From an uncultured Lachnospiraceae bacterium (GTDB taxonomy: Bacteria; Bacillota; Clostridia; Lachnospirales; Lachnospiraceae), in NCBI GenBank assembly GCA_910586315.1, contig CAJUIP010000024.1, positions 1 to 54,651 on the forward strand: DNA of 54,651 nucleotides, in the 5' to 3' direction. The position numbers were made by a program, and so were the translations under genes. The notes under the pieces are model-generated. The model saw only the letters and a program-made list of their open reading frames with translations, ran no database searches and was not told the origin of the DNA. This document shows positions 41,226-50,163 of the stretch, piece by piece (within the stretch, counting starts at the first letter, position 1; every line of letters starts with the position of its first letter).

Positions 41226-42965
41226 TTACTGATACTGCGACTGGTGCATTTCATAATAAAAGCCTTTTTGCTTCATCAGCGCTTCATGATTTCCGCGTTC
41301 CACCACGTTTCCGTCCCGTACCACTAGAATACAGTCTGCATTCCGGATGGTGGACAGCCGGTGCGCCACCACAAAGCAGGTCTTATTTTCCATCAGACTC
41401 CGCATGGCAGCCTGAATCTGGTGCTCTGTTCTGGTGTCCACATTGGAGGTGGCTTCATCCAGAATCAGCATGGGAGAATGCATGAGAAGGGCTCTGGCGA
41501 TGGTTAGAAGCTGTTTTTGCCCCTTGGAAATATTAGTCCCATCGTCAATCAAAAGCGTGTCATAACCCTGGGGGAGGCTTTCAATGTAGGTGTGGATTCT
41601 GGCTGTTTTTGCGGCTGCAATGACTTCCTCCCTGGTGGCGTCCGGCCTTCCGTAGGCAATATTTTCATAGATTGTGCCATAAAAAAGCCAGGTATCCTGA
41701 AGAACCATGGAATAGGAGAGGCGAAGGCTTTTTCTTGTGATATCCGCGATGCTCTGTCCATCCACGGAAATTCTTCCGCTGTTGATATCGTAAAAACGCA
41801 TTAAAAGATTTATAAAGGTGGTTTTTCCGGCGCCTGTTGGTCCAACGATGGCAATGAGACTGCCTTTTGGCGCTTCCATACTGAAATCCTTTAAAATAAC
41901 CCTATCCCTCTGATATCCGAAATTCACGTGGGAAAGAGCTACATTTCCCTCAGGGAAGGAAAGGTCCAGAGCGTCTTTAAGATCCGCCGGTTCCGGCTCT
42001 TCATCCAGCACCCGGAACACACGCTCCGCAGCAGCCAGGGAAGACTGAAGCTCCCCGTAAATTTCCGCAATTTCCCGGATAGGCCCGGTAAATTTTCTGG
42101 AATATAAAACGAATGCGGAAATACTGCCAATGTCAATTTGTCCTTTTAGATACAGGATGGCTCCAAAGACGGAAATCAGAGCCAGAGCCAGGTTATTGAT
42201 GGCATTGGTGGAGGGGCCCATGATGCTGGCGTAGTAATCTGTTTTGTAATAGGCATCTGCCAGATTCTTGTTCTGCACATCCATTTCTTTGATGACCCGC
42301 TCTTCCTGAGTATAGGCGCGAAGCGTCTTTTGCCCGGAAATCATCTCTTCCACATAGCCGTTTAAATCTCCGGCGGCCTTTGAGCGGGCCCGGAACATGG
42401 GCTGGACCATACGGGTCAGATAGGAAGCCAGCACCAGGGCCAGAGGAATGGTAACCGTAAAAATAAGCACCAGACGGGGGCTTAAACGTATCATCATGAA
42501 AAGGGAACCCGCGATGGTGACGGAGCTTGAAAGAACCTGCACCACGTCGTTGGATAAGGAGGCGTTGATGGTATCAATATCGTAGGAAATCCGGCTTAAA
42601 ATATCTCCGGTTGTAGTATTGTCAAAAAAGCTTACAGGCAGGATGACCAGATGGTTGAACATGTCTTTTCGCAGGGTGTAGGTGATTTTTCGGGACAAAG
42701 CAATCATAGAGACATTCACGATATAGCTCATCAGGGAGCTGGCCACATAAAAGAACAGCAGCAGGGCAGCATACCGATAAAGCAGAGGCATATTCATATT
42801 CCCTTTTGCACCCTCATCAATCAGGTTGATGGCAGTGCCGGAGAGTCTGGGGCCGGCTAATGCCAGAAGATTACCGATTAACGATAGAGCAAGCACAAAG
42901 AAGAGCTGTATTTTGTGGCACATCAGGTAACTGATGATGCGGATGAAAGTAGCCTTTCGCTTCAT
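41226..42965 (-). CDS. ABC exporter half-transporter, catalytic-site partner
   Basis: A 579-residue half-transporter with six N-terminal membrane helices (to about 320) and an ATPase domain with Walker A GPTGAGKTT, Walker B MLILDEATSNVD carrying the catalytic Glu, and an atypical signature ISKGQ. Together with the gene upstream it forms a heterodimer of the TM287/288 or BmrCD kind: this subunit supplies the Walker motifs of the active site. It overlaps the upstream gene by 4 bases. Probably a multidrug or lipid exporter under control of the MarR gene. Confidence 0.93.
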   Translation of the reverse strand: MKRKATFIRIISYLMCHKIQLFFVLALSLIGNLLALAGPRLSGTAINLIDEGAKGNMNMPLLYRYAALLLFFYVASSLMSYIVNVSMIALSRKITYTLRKDMFNHLVILPVSFFDNTTTGDILSRISYDIDTINASLSNDVVQVLSSSVTIAGSLFMMIRLSPRLVLIFTVTIPLALVLASYLTRMVQPMFRARSKAAGDLNGYVEEMISGQKTLRAYTQEERVIKEMDVQNKNLADAYYKTDYYASIMGPSTNAINNLALALISVFGAILYLKGQIDIGSISAFVLYSRKFTGPIREIAEIYGELQSSLAAAERVFRVLDEEPEPADLKDALDLSFPEGNVALSHVNFGYQRDRVILKDFSMEAPKGSLIAIVGPTGAGKTTFINLLMRFYDINSGRISVDGQSIADITRKSLRLSYSMVLQDTWLFYGTIYENIAYGRPDATREEVIAAAKTARIHTYIESLPQGYDTLLIDDGTNISKGQKQLLTIARALLMHSPMLILDEATSNVDTRTEHQIQAAMRSLMENKTCFVVAHRLSTIRNADCILVVRDGNVVERGNHEALMKQKGFYYEMHQSQYQ

Positions 42966-44686
42966 GCATGTTCACCTCCCATCTGGATGTCATATATTTC
43001 CCTGTAGGCAGGGCAGACCTTTAAAAGCTCCTCATGGGTTCCAAGCCCCATGGGGATTCCGTCCTCCAGAACCAGAATCTTATCGCAGTGCAGAATGGAG
43101 CTGATGCGCTGGGCGATGATTATGGTGGTACCAAAAAAGGAATCCTTCAGAGCGGAACGGAACGCCGCATCGGTCTTGTAATCCAAAGCGCTGGAGGAGT
43201 CGTCCAAAATCAAAATCTCCGGATGTCCGGCCAGAGCCCTGGAGATGAGAACCCGCTGCTTCTGGCCGCCGCTTAAGTTGACACCCTTTATGGCAATGGC
43301 TTTTTCGTATCCTCCGGATTCCGCAATGAATTCAGCGGCCTGGGCCACAGAAACGGCCTCGTCGATTTGGGATAAGGAAAGATTCCGGCCCATATCAATG
43401 TTTTGGAGCAAAGTTTCCTTGAACAAAACGTCGTTCTGGAAGACCACGCCGAACTTCTGGCGCAGCTCCTTTAAAGGAAACGTGGTGATATCCCGCCCGT
43501 TAATGGAAATGGTTCCGCTGTCCACATCGTAAAGGCGCAAAAGGAGCTGAACCAGAGTGCTTTTTCCGGCTCCTGTGGGGCCGATGATGCCGAGAGACTG
43601 GCCGTGTTCCAGCGTAAAATGAATATCATCCAGATTTTTTGCCCGCTTATTATAGGAAAAGCTTACATGATGGAAGGAAATATGAGGCGGTTTTGGCCCG
43701 TCCCCGGCATCGGATTCCGGCGCCGGGATGCCGATTCTCATATCCGCCGGAGTGGTAAGGACCTCCTCAATACGTCCGGCGCTGGCAACGGCCCTGGAAG
43801 TCATGGTGATCAAGCGGGAGACGGCCATGACGGCATTGAGGATGATGGTAAAATATGTAAGAAAAGCCACAATGGCTCCGGGTTTCATATTTCCGGTGGA
43901 AACGCGCCAGGCGCCGACGAGAATCACGGCGACCAGGCCTGTGTTTAAAAGCAGGTTAATCAGGGGGCTGGAGGCTGCCATGGTGACATTGGCCCTGGTT
44001 TCATCAGTATTTAACTGGCTGTTGACCGCATCATACCGTTTCTTTTCATGGTCCGTGCGGCTCAGGGCTTTAATGACACGGATTCCGGTGGCATTTTCTC
44101 TGACTACGCGTACCATATCATCGGCGGACTGCTGGGCTTTCGTAAATAAGGGGATGCTTTTTTGACTGATCCGCACCACGACGATGGTCATGAAAGGAAT
44201 CAGAAAGCAAAGAATTCCTGATAAATATGGATCAATCATCATGGTGACCACTACACCTCCTAACATCAGGATAGGGGCGCGTACCCCCATACGCTGAATC
44301 ATATTAAGGGTGCGGTGAAGGTGGTATGTGTCGGTGGTCATTCTGGTCACCAGAGACGGAATGGTAAATGCGTCCACCTGGGAACTGGAAAGGTAGGAAA
44401 TCTTATGGAACAGGTCATGGCGCAGGGCTTCGATGGTATCCCTGGAAACGGCGGACGCCACACGGTTGGCCCAGACGTTGCAGAATAACACAAGGGCGGC
44501 GCATAATACCATCACAAGTCCCCACCGGATTACCAGGGAGATGTCATTTTTTGGTGTGACCTCATCAATGATATGAGACAGGATATAGGGAATCATCAGG
44601 TCCAGAATGGTTCCGGTAAATTTAATGGAAAAGCCGAACGCCATCGTGGGGATATGCGGCTTTACATATCGCAGAACATATTTCAT
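42962..44686 (-). CDS. ABC exporter half-transporter, degenerate-site partner
   Basis: A 574-residue half-transporter with six membrane helices and an ATPase domain with Walker A GPTGAGKST and the canonical signature LSGGQ, but with Asp in place of the catalytic Glu after Walker B (ILILDDSSSALD). This is the hallmark of the degenerate-site subunit of heterodimeric exporters; its signature completes the active site of the partner encoded downstream. It overlaps marR and the partner gene by 4 bases at each end, indicating translational coupling. Confidence 0.93.
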   Translation of the reverse strand: MKYVLRYVKPHIPTMAFGFSIKFTGTILDLMIPYILSHIIDEVTPKNDISLVIRWGLVMVLCAALVLFCNVWANRVASAVSRDTIEALRHDLFHKISYLSSSQVDAFTIPSLVTRMTTDTYHLHRTLNMIQRMGVRAPILMLGGVVVTMMIDPYLSGILCFLIPFMTIVVVRISQKSIPLFTKAQQSADDMVRVVRENATGIRVIKALSRTDHEKKRYDAVNSQLNTDETRANVTMAASSPLINLLLNTGLVAVILVGAWRVSTGNMKPGAIVAFLTYFTIILNAVMAVSRLITMTSRAVASAGRIEEVLTTPADMRIGIPAPESDAGDGPKPPHISFHHVSFSYNKRAKNLDDIHFTLEHGQSLGIIGPTGAGKSTLVQLLLRLYDVDSGTISINGRDITTFPLKELRQKFGVVFQNDVLFKETLLQNIDMGRNLSLSQIDEAVSVAQAAEFIAESGGYEKAIAIKGVNLSGGQKQRVLISRALAGHPEILILDDSSSALDYKTDAAFRSALKDSFFGTTIIIAQRISSILHCDKILVLEDGIPMGLGTHEELLKVCPAYREIYDIQMGGEHA

Positions 44687-45114
44687 AGACAGATCTCCCT
44701 TCCCTTTTTTACCATCCGTTCCAGAAGAGATTCCAAAAGGGCCAGTTCTTCCGGAGAAAATTCTTCCGTCAGGGAATCAAAAAAACGTTCGGAGAGCCCG
44801 CGCCCCTGGAGATGGATTTCTTCCGCGGGCGGAAGGGCCAGTACCTTTTTTGAGCGGGCATCGGCTTCGTCCTCCCTGCGGATCAGATACCCCTTGGATT
44901 CCAGCTTTTGGAGAGTTCTGGAGATCATGGCTTTATCCACATTCAAATCCTCCGCCAGATGCCGCTGGCTCACCTCTCTGTGAAATCCGATATGGCGGAG
45001 AAGCTGAAACTCCGCAGGAGTAAGGTCAGGATGCTTCATATTGGCACTGGAATATTTCTGGCTCATGCGGTAAAGCCGCCGGATGCTTCTGTAAATGGAT
45101 ATGGATGATTCCAT
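44683..45114 (-). CDS. MarR-family transcriptional regulator
   Basis: A 143-residue winged-helix repressor. The central helix-turn-helix reads SQRHLAEDLNVDKAMISRTLQKLE, over about residues 50-73, followed by a wing with REDEADARSKKV. ATG 45114 is chosen because GGAGG lies 9 bases upstream and the longer in-frame version would run through the promoter. It heads an operon with the two ABC exporter genes and probably represses its own promoter until a toxic ligand binds. Confidence 0.92.
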   Translation of the reverse strand: MESSISIYRSIRRLYRMSQKYSSANMKHPDLTPAEFQLLRHIGFHREVSQRHLAEDLNVDKAMISRTLQKLESKGYLIRREDEADARSKKVLALPPAEEIHLQGRGLSERFFDSLTEEFSPEELALLESLLERMVKKGREICL

Positions 45115-45144
45115 AGGAAAACACCTCCGTGGTATCATTGAGAG

Positions 45145-45198
45145 CAAAATACATTTTGTCCCAACATCATTATATGCAGAAAACGTTGACAAGTCAAC
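45145..45198 (-). promoter_or_regulatory. marR-exporter promoter with two palindromes
   Basis: On the minus strand, TTGACT (45192-45197) and TATAAT (45169-45174) are 17 bases apart. The -35 is embedded in a palindrome with arms GTTGAC and GTCAAC (45185-45198). A second palindrome with arms CAAAAT and ATTTTG (45145-45158) covers the region just after transcription start. Both are good candidates for the MarR operator. Confidence 0.8.
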
Positions 45199-45226
45199 AA
45201 AATAATGAAAAGTATGCGACTCGGGA

Positions 45227-45275
45227 AGAAAAGGGTATCGCCCAATCGTCTGATTTTGATGATTGGGCGATACCC
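45227..45275 (-). terminator. kbl terminator
   Basis: A perfect 15-bp stem (GGGTATCGCCCAATC and its complement, 45233-45275), followed on the minus strand by TTTTCTTC. It starts inside the last codons of kbl. Confidence 0.9.
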
Positions 45276-45284
45276 TCGATTTTC

Positions 45285-46481
45285 TTATTTGCCGATTTCA
45301 TCCCGCACTTCTTTGAAGCACTTGATAATGAAGTCGATATCTTCTTTTGTATGGCTTGCACATACCTGAGTACGGATTCTTGCTTTTCCCTTGGGAACAA
45401 CCGGATAGGAGAAGGCCACAACATAAACGCCTTTTTCCATCATCTTTTTTGCATACTCCACAGCCAGTTTTTCGTCGTACAGCATGATCGGTACGCAGGG
45501 ATGAGTGCCTGGGATGATGTCGAAGTTGTTCTCAACCAGTTTTGCGCGGTAGTAAGCAGTTACTTCCTCCAGATGGTCACGAAGGGCGGTGCTTTCTTCC
45601 AGCATGTTGAACATTTCGATGCTGGCGCCTGCAATGGCGGGAGCCAGGGAATTGGAGAATAAGTACGGACGGCTTCTCTGACGGAGAAGGTCAATGATTT
45701 CCTTACGTCCGCTGGTGTAGCCGCCGGAAGCTCCGCCAAGGGCTTTTCCGAGGGTACCGGTGATGATGTCCACGCGGCCTTCAACCCCGCAGTGCTCCGC
45801 AGTTCCACGTCCTGTTTTTCCGACAAAACCAACGGCGTGGCTGTCGTCCACCATAACCAGGGCGTTGTACTTGTCAGCCAGGTCGCAGACGCCTTTCAGG
45901 TTACAGATGATGCCGTCCATGGAGAACACGCCGTCGGTGGCGATCAGCTTTATTCTTGCGCCGGCAGCGTCGGCAGCAACAAGCTGTGCTTCCAGATCTT
46001 CCATGTTGTTGTTTTTATAGCGGTAACGTTTTGCCTTGCAGAGGCGGACGCCGTCGATGATGGATGCATGGTTTAATTCATCGCTGATAACCGCGTCGTT
46101 TTCTGTGAGAATGGTCTCGAACAGTCCGCCGTTTGCGTCAAAGCAGGAGGAGTAGAGAATGGTATCGTCTGTTCCAAGGAAGCCGGAAATCTTCTTTTCC
46201 AGCTGTTTATGTATATCCTGGGTTCCGCAGATGAAACGAACGGAAGCCACGCCGAAGCCCTTTTCGTCATACGTTTTCTTGGCGGCTTCAATCAGACGGG
46301 GGCTGTCGCCCAGGCCGAGGTAGTTATTGGCGCACATGCAGAGAAGCTCTCTGCCGTCCTCCATTTTTACTCTTGCGCCCTGGGGGGATACAAAGGGAGC
46401 CTCGCCTTTAAAGAGACCGGCTTCTTTAATGGATTCCACTTCTTTTGTATAAATGCTTAAAATATCATTTTTCCGTGCCAT
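45285..46481 (-). CDS. kbl: 2-amino-3-ketobutyrate CoA ligase (glycine C-acetyltransferase)
   Basis: Cleaves 2-amino-3-ketobutyrate with CoA to glycine and acetyl-CoA. The 398-residue alpha-oxoamine synthase has NNYLGLG, the glycine-rich CFDANGG, VDDSHAVGFVGKTGRG with the PLP-contacting Asp and His, and the PLP lysine in ITGTLGKALGGASGG. It lies 18 bases after tdh, the preceding pathway enzyme, on the same strand. AAGGAG lies before the ATG. Confidence 0.96.
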   Translation of the reverse strand: MARKNDILSIYTKEVESIKEAGLFKGEAPFVSPQGARVKMEDGRELLCMCANNYLGLGDSPRLIEAAKKTYDEKGFGVASVRFICGTQDIHKQLEKKISGFLGTDDTILYSSCFDANGGLFETILTENDAVISDELNHASIIDGVRLCKAKRYRYKNNNMEDLEAQLVAADAAGARIKLIATDGVFSMDGIICNLKGVCDLADKYNALVMVDDSHAVGFVGKTGRGTAEHCGVEGRVDIITGTLGKALGGASGGYTSGRKEIIDLLRQRSRPYLFSNSLAPAIAGASIEMFNMLEESTALRDHLEEVTAYYRAKLVENNFDIIPGTHPCVPIMLYDEKLAVEYAKKMMEKGVYVVAFSYPVVPKGKARIRTQVCASHTKEDIDFIIKCFKEVRDEIGK

Positions 46482-46499
46482 GTGAATTCTCCTTCCTAA

Positions 46500-47552
46500 T
46501 TAATCATTGATATGTGACCAGTCTAAGATAACCTTTCCGGACTGTCCGGAGATCATGGCCTCAAAGCCTTTCTCATAATCTTTGATATCGAAACGATGCG
46601 TGATGATTCCGGAAATATCAAGTCCGGCCTGAAGCATGGTGGACATCTTGTACCAGGTATCCCATACCTTTCTTCCGTAGATTCCGCGGATGTTGAGACC
46701 GTTGAAAATTACAGTTTCCAGATCAACAACGGCGTCGGTGCGCTGTAAGCCTAACAGGGCGATCTTTCCGCCGTGTTTCATATTGTGAATCATATCAGAG
46801 AGGCCGGCCTGGCTTCCGGACATTTCCAGACCAATATCAAAGCCCTCTGTCATGCCGATTTCCTTCATGACATCCTGTAACTTCTCATCTTTTAAGTTTA
46901 CGGTTCTGGTTGCGCCCAGCTTCCTTGCCAGATCCAGACGGTAGTTATTTAAATCTGTGATGACCACATGTCTTGCACCGGAGAATTTTGCGATTGCGGC
47001 TGCCATGATTCCGATAGGGCCTGCGCCGGTGATCAGCACATCCTCACCCAGCATATCGTAGGAAAGCGCGGTATGGGTGGCATTTCCAAAGGGATCAAAG
47101 ATTGCATACATTTCCTCAGGGATATTGGGGTTGCAGGGCCACACGTTGGAAGACGGGATTACGAGATACTCCGCGAATGCTCCGTTTCTGTTTACGCCAA
47201 CGCCCTTGGCATCGCGGCAGTTCTCCTTGTGACCTTCCAGGCAGTTGCGGCATTTTCCGCAGGTAATATGACCTTCACCAGATACCAGATCTCCAATATG
47301 GAAGCCCTGTACGCCGGCTCCTGTCTCAACCACTTCTCCCACATACTCATGGCCTGCGGTCAGACCGATGGGAATTGTGTGCTGCGCCCAGTCGTTCCAC
47401 TGGTAAATATGAACATCTGTGCCGCAGATTGCCGTCTTATGGATTTTGATTTTCACATCGTTCGGTCCGACTTCCGGAACCGGAACCTTCTTCATCCAGA
47501 GACCTTCTTCGGGTTTTTCTTTTACTAAAGCCCACATCATAGAATTGCTCAT
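46500..47552 (-). CDS. tdh: L-threonine 3-dehydrogenase
   Basis: Oxidises threonine to 2-amino-3-ketobutyrate with NAD+. The 350-residue zinc medium-chain dehydrogenase has catalytic zinc ligands in AICGTDVHIY and GHEYVGEVVE, the structural zinc CGKCRNCLEGHKENC, and the NAD motif GAGPIGIMAAA. Catalytic zinc and substrate residues are intact. GGAGGTG precedes the ATG. Forms a threonine-degradation operon with kbl. Confidence 0.96.
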   Translation of the reverse strand: MSNSMMWALVKEKPEEGLWMKKVPVPEVGPNDVKIKIHKTAICGTDVHIYQWNDWAQHTIPIGLTAGHEYVGEVVETGAGVQGFHIGDLVSGEGHITCGKCRNCLEGHKENCRDAKGVGVNRNGAFAEYLVIPSSNVWPCNPNIPEEMYAIFDPFGNATHTALSYDMLGEDVLITGAGPIGIMAAAIAKFSGARHVVITDLNNYRLDLARKLGATRTVNLKDEKLQDVMKEIGMTEGFDIGLEMSGSQAGLSDMIHNMKHGGKIALLGLQRTDAVVDLETVIFNGLNIRGIYGRKVWDTWYKMSTMLQAGLDISGIITHRFDIKDYEKGFEAMISGQSGKVILDWSHIND

Positions 47553-47606
47553 TGTAACACCTCCGTAGTCAGGAACCTCCGTCCTGAATTTATAGTAGAT
47601 ATATTA

Positions 47607-47700
47607 AGAATAAACGATTATGGACAATTTTTCAAGGATTTTTACGCGTTAGACGGACATTTTGGCGATTTTTACATACGGTGTCCGCTATATACGGACA
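47607..47700 (-). promoter_or_regulatory. tdh promoter and CGGACA motifs
   Basis: Minus-strand TTGAAA (47630-47635) and TATTCT (47607-47612) are 17 bases apart. Upstream, TGTCCG (47682-47687) and CGGACA (47695-47700) form an inverted repeat, with another CGGACA at 47654-47659, a possible activator site. The rest of the gap to thiT (47701-47908) holds no gene and no TPP riboswitch core that I can recognise. Confidence 0.55.
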
Positions 47701-47908
47701 AAAAAGCGCGATGCGGGGAAAGAATGGACAGAATTCGTGAAACATGAATAAAAAGCTTCGGACCCATGGACAGAAATGGAAAATTGATTTAAAATGTGTT
47801 CTGTGAGGATGCTTTTCCTTTGTGCTGTCGGGAAAGCAGACCAGTGAAACGTGTAGTTATTTAAGGCGGGGTATATGATACGGATATGCCTATACAGGAG
47901 GAATTTTT

Positions 47909-48580
47909 ATGTCTCAGTTTTTTGTAACAGAGGAGGGCGGGCTGACAGGAACCGGATACGGCATTTTTACAATCGCCGGCGCGGCGTTCATAATGCTGGC
48001 GGCAATTCTGGCTTCTAAAGCCGGAAAGCCAAGGGGAAAAACCATGATGGCAAGGGAATTGGTATTCTGTGCGGCCGCCATTGCGCTGGCCTTTCTCACA
48101 TCTTATATTCGTATCATGAAAATGCCATGGGGCGGTTCCGTTACTCTGTGCAGCATGCTGTTTGTATGTCTGATCGGCTACTGGTATGGCGTGAAAACCG
48201 GGATCATGGCGGGGGTTGCGTATGGCATCTTACAGTTTTTACAGGAGCCATATGTACTGTCCGGCTTTCAGGTATGCTGTGACTATATTTTCGCTTTTGC
48301 AGCGCTGGGCCTGTCCGGGCTTTTTATGAATGCGAAAAATGGTCTGATGAAGGGATATCTGCTGGGGGCTTTGATGCGGGGGGCCTTTCATGCTCTGGGC
48401 GGATACCTTTACTGGATGGAATATATGCCGGAAAATTTCCCGAAAGCGCTGGAGAAGCTTTATCCTGTCGCATATAACTATTCTTATATTGGCGCAGAGG
48501 CTGCGATTACTGTGGTGATTTTGGGCCTTCCGGCCGTAAAAAGCGCCATGGAAAGGGTACGCCGCTTTGCCAGAGAATGA
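47909..48580 (+). CDS. thiT: ECF-type thiamine transporter substrate-binding subunit
   Basis: Binds thiamine in the membrane and works with a shared ECF energising module that is not in this window. The 223-residue protein has about six hydrophobic segments and the ThiT phrases LCSMLFVCLIGYWYGVKTGI and YGILQFLQEP, with an aromatic C-terminal half. AGGAGG precedes the ATG. The usual TPP riboswitch was not found upstream. Confidence 0.88.
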   Translation: MSQFFVTEEGGLTGTGYGIFTIAGAAFIMLAAILASKAGKPRGKTMMARELVFCAAAIALAFLTSYIRIMKMPWGGSVTLCSMLFVCLIGYWYGVKTGIMAGVAYGILQFLQEPYVLSGFQVCCDYIFAFAALGLSGLFMNAKNGLMKGYLLGALMRGAFHALGGYLYWMEYMPENFPKALEKLYPVAYNYSYIGAEAAITVVILGLPAVKSAMERVRRFARE

Positions 48581-48655
48581 AAACAGTTGACACAGACGGG
48601 TGTATATTGTACAATCAATGCCAAATAAATTTATAAAGAAATAGGAGTGATTTTT

Positions 48656-49930
48656 TTGGATTCAGGGCAAGCCCTGCAAATGCTTATTGTAATTGGGCTC
48701 TTGGCGTTATCGGCATTTTTTTCATCATCGGAGACTGCGATGATGTCAGTAAACAAAATTCGGGTGAGAAATCTGGCGGAGGCCGGTTTGAGCCAGGCGC
48801 AGATTCTTACAAAAATCCTCGATAATCAGTCAAAAATGTTAAGCGCGATTCTTATAGGAAACAATGTGGTGAACATTTCCGCCTCCTCTCTTATGACGAT
48901 AGTTGTGACCCGCGCGTTTGGCGATAAATACGTAGGTCTGGCTACCGGCATCCTGACGCTTCTGGTTCTGATTTTCGGTGAGATTACGCCAAAGACCAGT
49001 GCAACTCTGTACTCGGAGAGCATGGCGCTGCGGTCTGCAAAGCCCATTTACTTTATCATGCAGGTATTGACACCAGTGATTTTTGTTGTGGATAAAATGT
49101 CGCTGGGGGTTCTGCGTCTGCTTCATATTGATCCGAATAAGAAACAGGACGCAATTACAGAAGATGAACTGCGTACTATCGTGGAAGTGAGCCACGAGGA
49201 GGGCGTAATTGAGTCGGACGAAAAGAAAATGATTTATAATGTGTTCGATTTTGGAGATTCTGTGGCCAAGGATATCATGGTGCCCCGAATTGATATGACA
49301 TTTATTGATGTAAGTGCCACTTATGAGGAAATTATTGAGGTATTCCGTCAGGAAAAATATACAAGATATCCGGTTTATGAAGACACTACCGATAATGTGA
49401 TCGGTATCATCAACATAAAAGACCTGCTTTTAATTGAACATGAAAAGGAATTCAGACTTCAGGACTACTTAAGAGAGCCGCTTTATACTTATGAGTTTAA
49501 GAAAACCGCGGAGCTTATGGTGGAGCTTCGGAAAACCCAGAACAATATTGCCATTGTTCTCGATGAATACGGGGCTACCGCGGGCCTCATTACTCTGGAG
49601 GATATGCTGGAGGAAATCGTGGGTGAAATCCGTGACGAATATGATGAGGATGAGGAGGATCTGATTAAAAAGATTAATTCCAGAGAATATGTGGTGGAAG
49701 GAGCCATGAAATTGGACGATCTTAACGATCAGCTTGGCTTACAGCTTGAATCGGAGGATTATGATTCCATTGGCGGCTTCATCATCGGCCTGTTAGACCA
49801 TCTGCCTGAGGAAGGCGAGGAAGTGACTTACCAGAACCTGCGCCTGGTGGTGGAAAAGGTGGAGCGGAACCGGATTGACACCATTCATCTTTATGTGTTG
49901 GGTGAGGAAAAAAAAGCAGAAAATGAATAA
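48656..49930 (+). CDS. CNNM/CorC-HlyC family transporter-like membrane protein
   Basis: The 424-residue protein has an N-terminal DUF21 transmembrane domain (1-190), a CBS pair (about 205-325, with VPRIDMTFID and TRYPVYEDTTDNVIGIINIKD over residues about 230-262) and a C-terminal CorC/HlyC domain. Family members are linked to Mg2+ or other cation efflux; calling them hemolysins is historic. Start TTG 48656 is chosen because AGGAG (48643-48647) is 8 bases upstream, whereas a GTG at 48647 overlaps it. It is followed by the Mn-riboswitch-led gene, which may be coincidental. Confidence 0.9.
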   Translation: MDSGQALQMLIVIGLLALSAFFSSSETAMMSVNKIRVRNLAEAGLSQAQILTKILDNQSKMLSAILIGNNVVNISASSLMTIVVTRAFGDKYVGLATGILTLLVLIFGEITPKTSATLYSESMALRSAKPIYFIMQVLTPVIFVVDKMSLGVLRLLHIDPNKKQDAITEDELRTIVEVSHEEGVIESDEKKMIYNVFDFGDSVAKDIMVPRIDMTFIDVSATYEEIIEVFRQEKYTRYPVYEDTTDNVIGIINIKDLLLIEHEKEFRLQDYLREPLYTYEFKKTAELMVELRKTQNNIAIVLDEYGATAGLITLEDMLEEIVGEIRDEYDEDEEDLIKKINSREYVVEGAMKLDDLNDQLGLQLESEDYDSIGGFIIGLLDHLPEEGEEVTYQNLRLVVEKVERNRIDTIHLYVLGEEKKAENE

Positions 49931-49938
49931 AAAATGGA

Positions 49939-49967
49939 TTGACATTTTTTCTCATATCGTTTATATT
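49939..49967 (+). promoter_or_regulatory. Promoter of the riboswitch-led operon
   Basis: TTGACA (49939-49944) and TATATT (49962-49967), 17 bases apart, place the transcript start near 49974, just before the aptamer. Confidence 0.85.
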
Positions 49968-49977
49968 TTAGATAATC

Positions 49978-50099
49978 AAAAAGGGAGTAGTTGAAATGCA
50001 TTGTCAACATACGCGGCGGTGACGTCTGGCGGTGCATACCGGTTTGGGTAACGAGACTTTTTGCAGAAGGGAAAAGGCTTTCTGCAAAAAGTCTTTTTT
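49978..50099 (+). ncRNA. yybP-ykoY (manganese) riboswitch with terminator
   Basis: The conserved elements GGGAGTAG (49983), GTCAACATACG (50003) and GGGTAACGAGAC (50046) are in order and at the spacing of the yybP-ykoY family, which binds Mn2+. The P1 closing strand overlaps the 5' arm of a terminator (GACTTTTTGCAGAA, 50055-50068; TTCTGCAAAAAGTC, 50080-50093; then TTTTTT), so a ligand-bound aptamer should prevent termination and switch the gene on. Confidence 0.9.
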
Positions 50100-50163
50100 G
50101 CGTCATTAAGAAAGCATTTTTTCCAAAAACCAGTCAATACTTTATATTAAAGGAGGAATTGTT

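Noticed and set aside
47701..47908. TPP riboswitch upstream of thiT
   Set aside because: The conserved CTGAGA and ACCTGATCTGG type segments are not seen.
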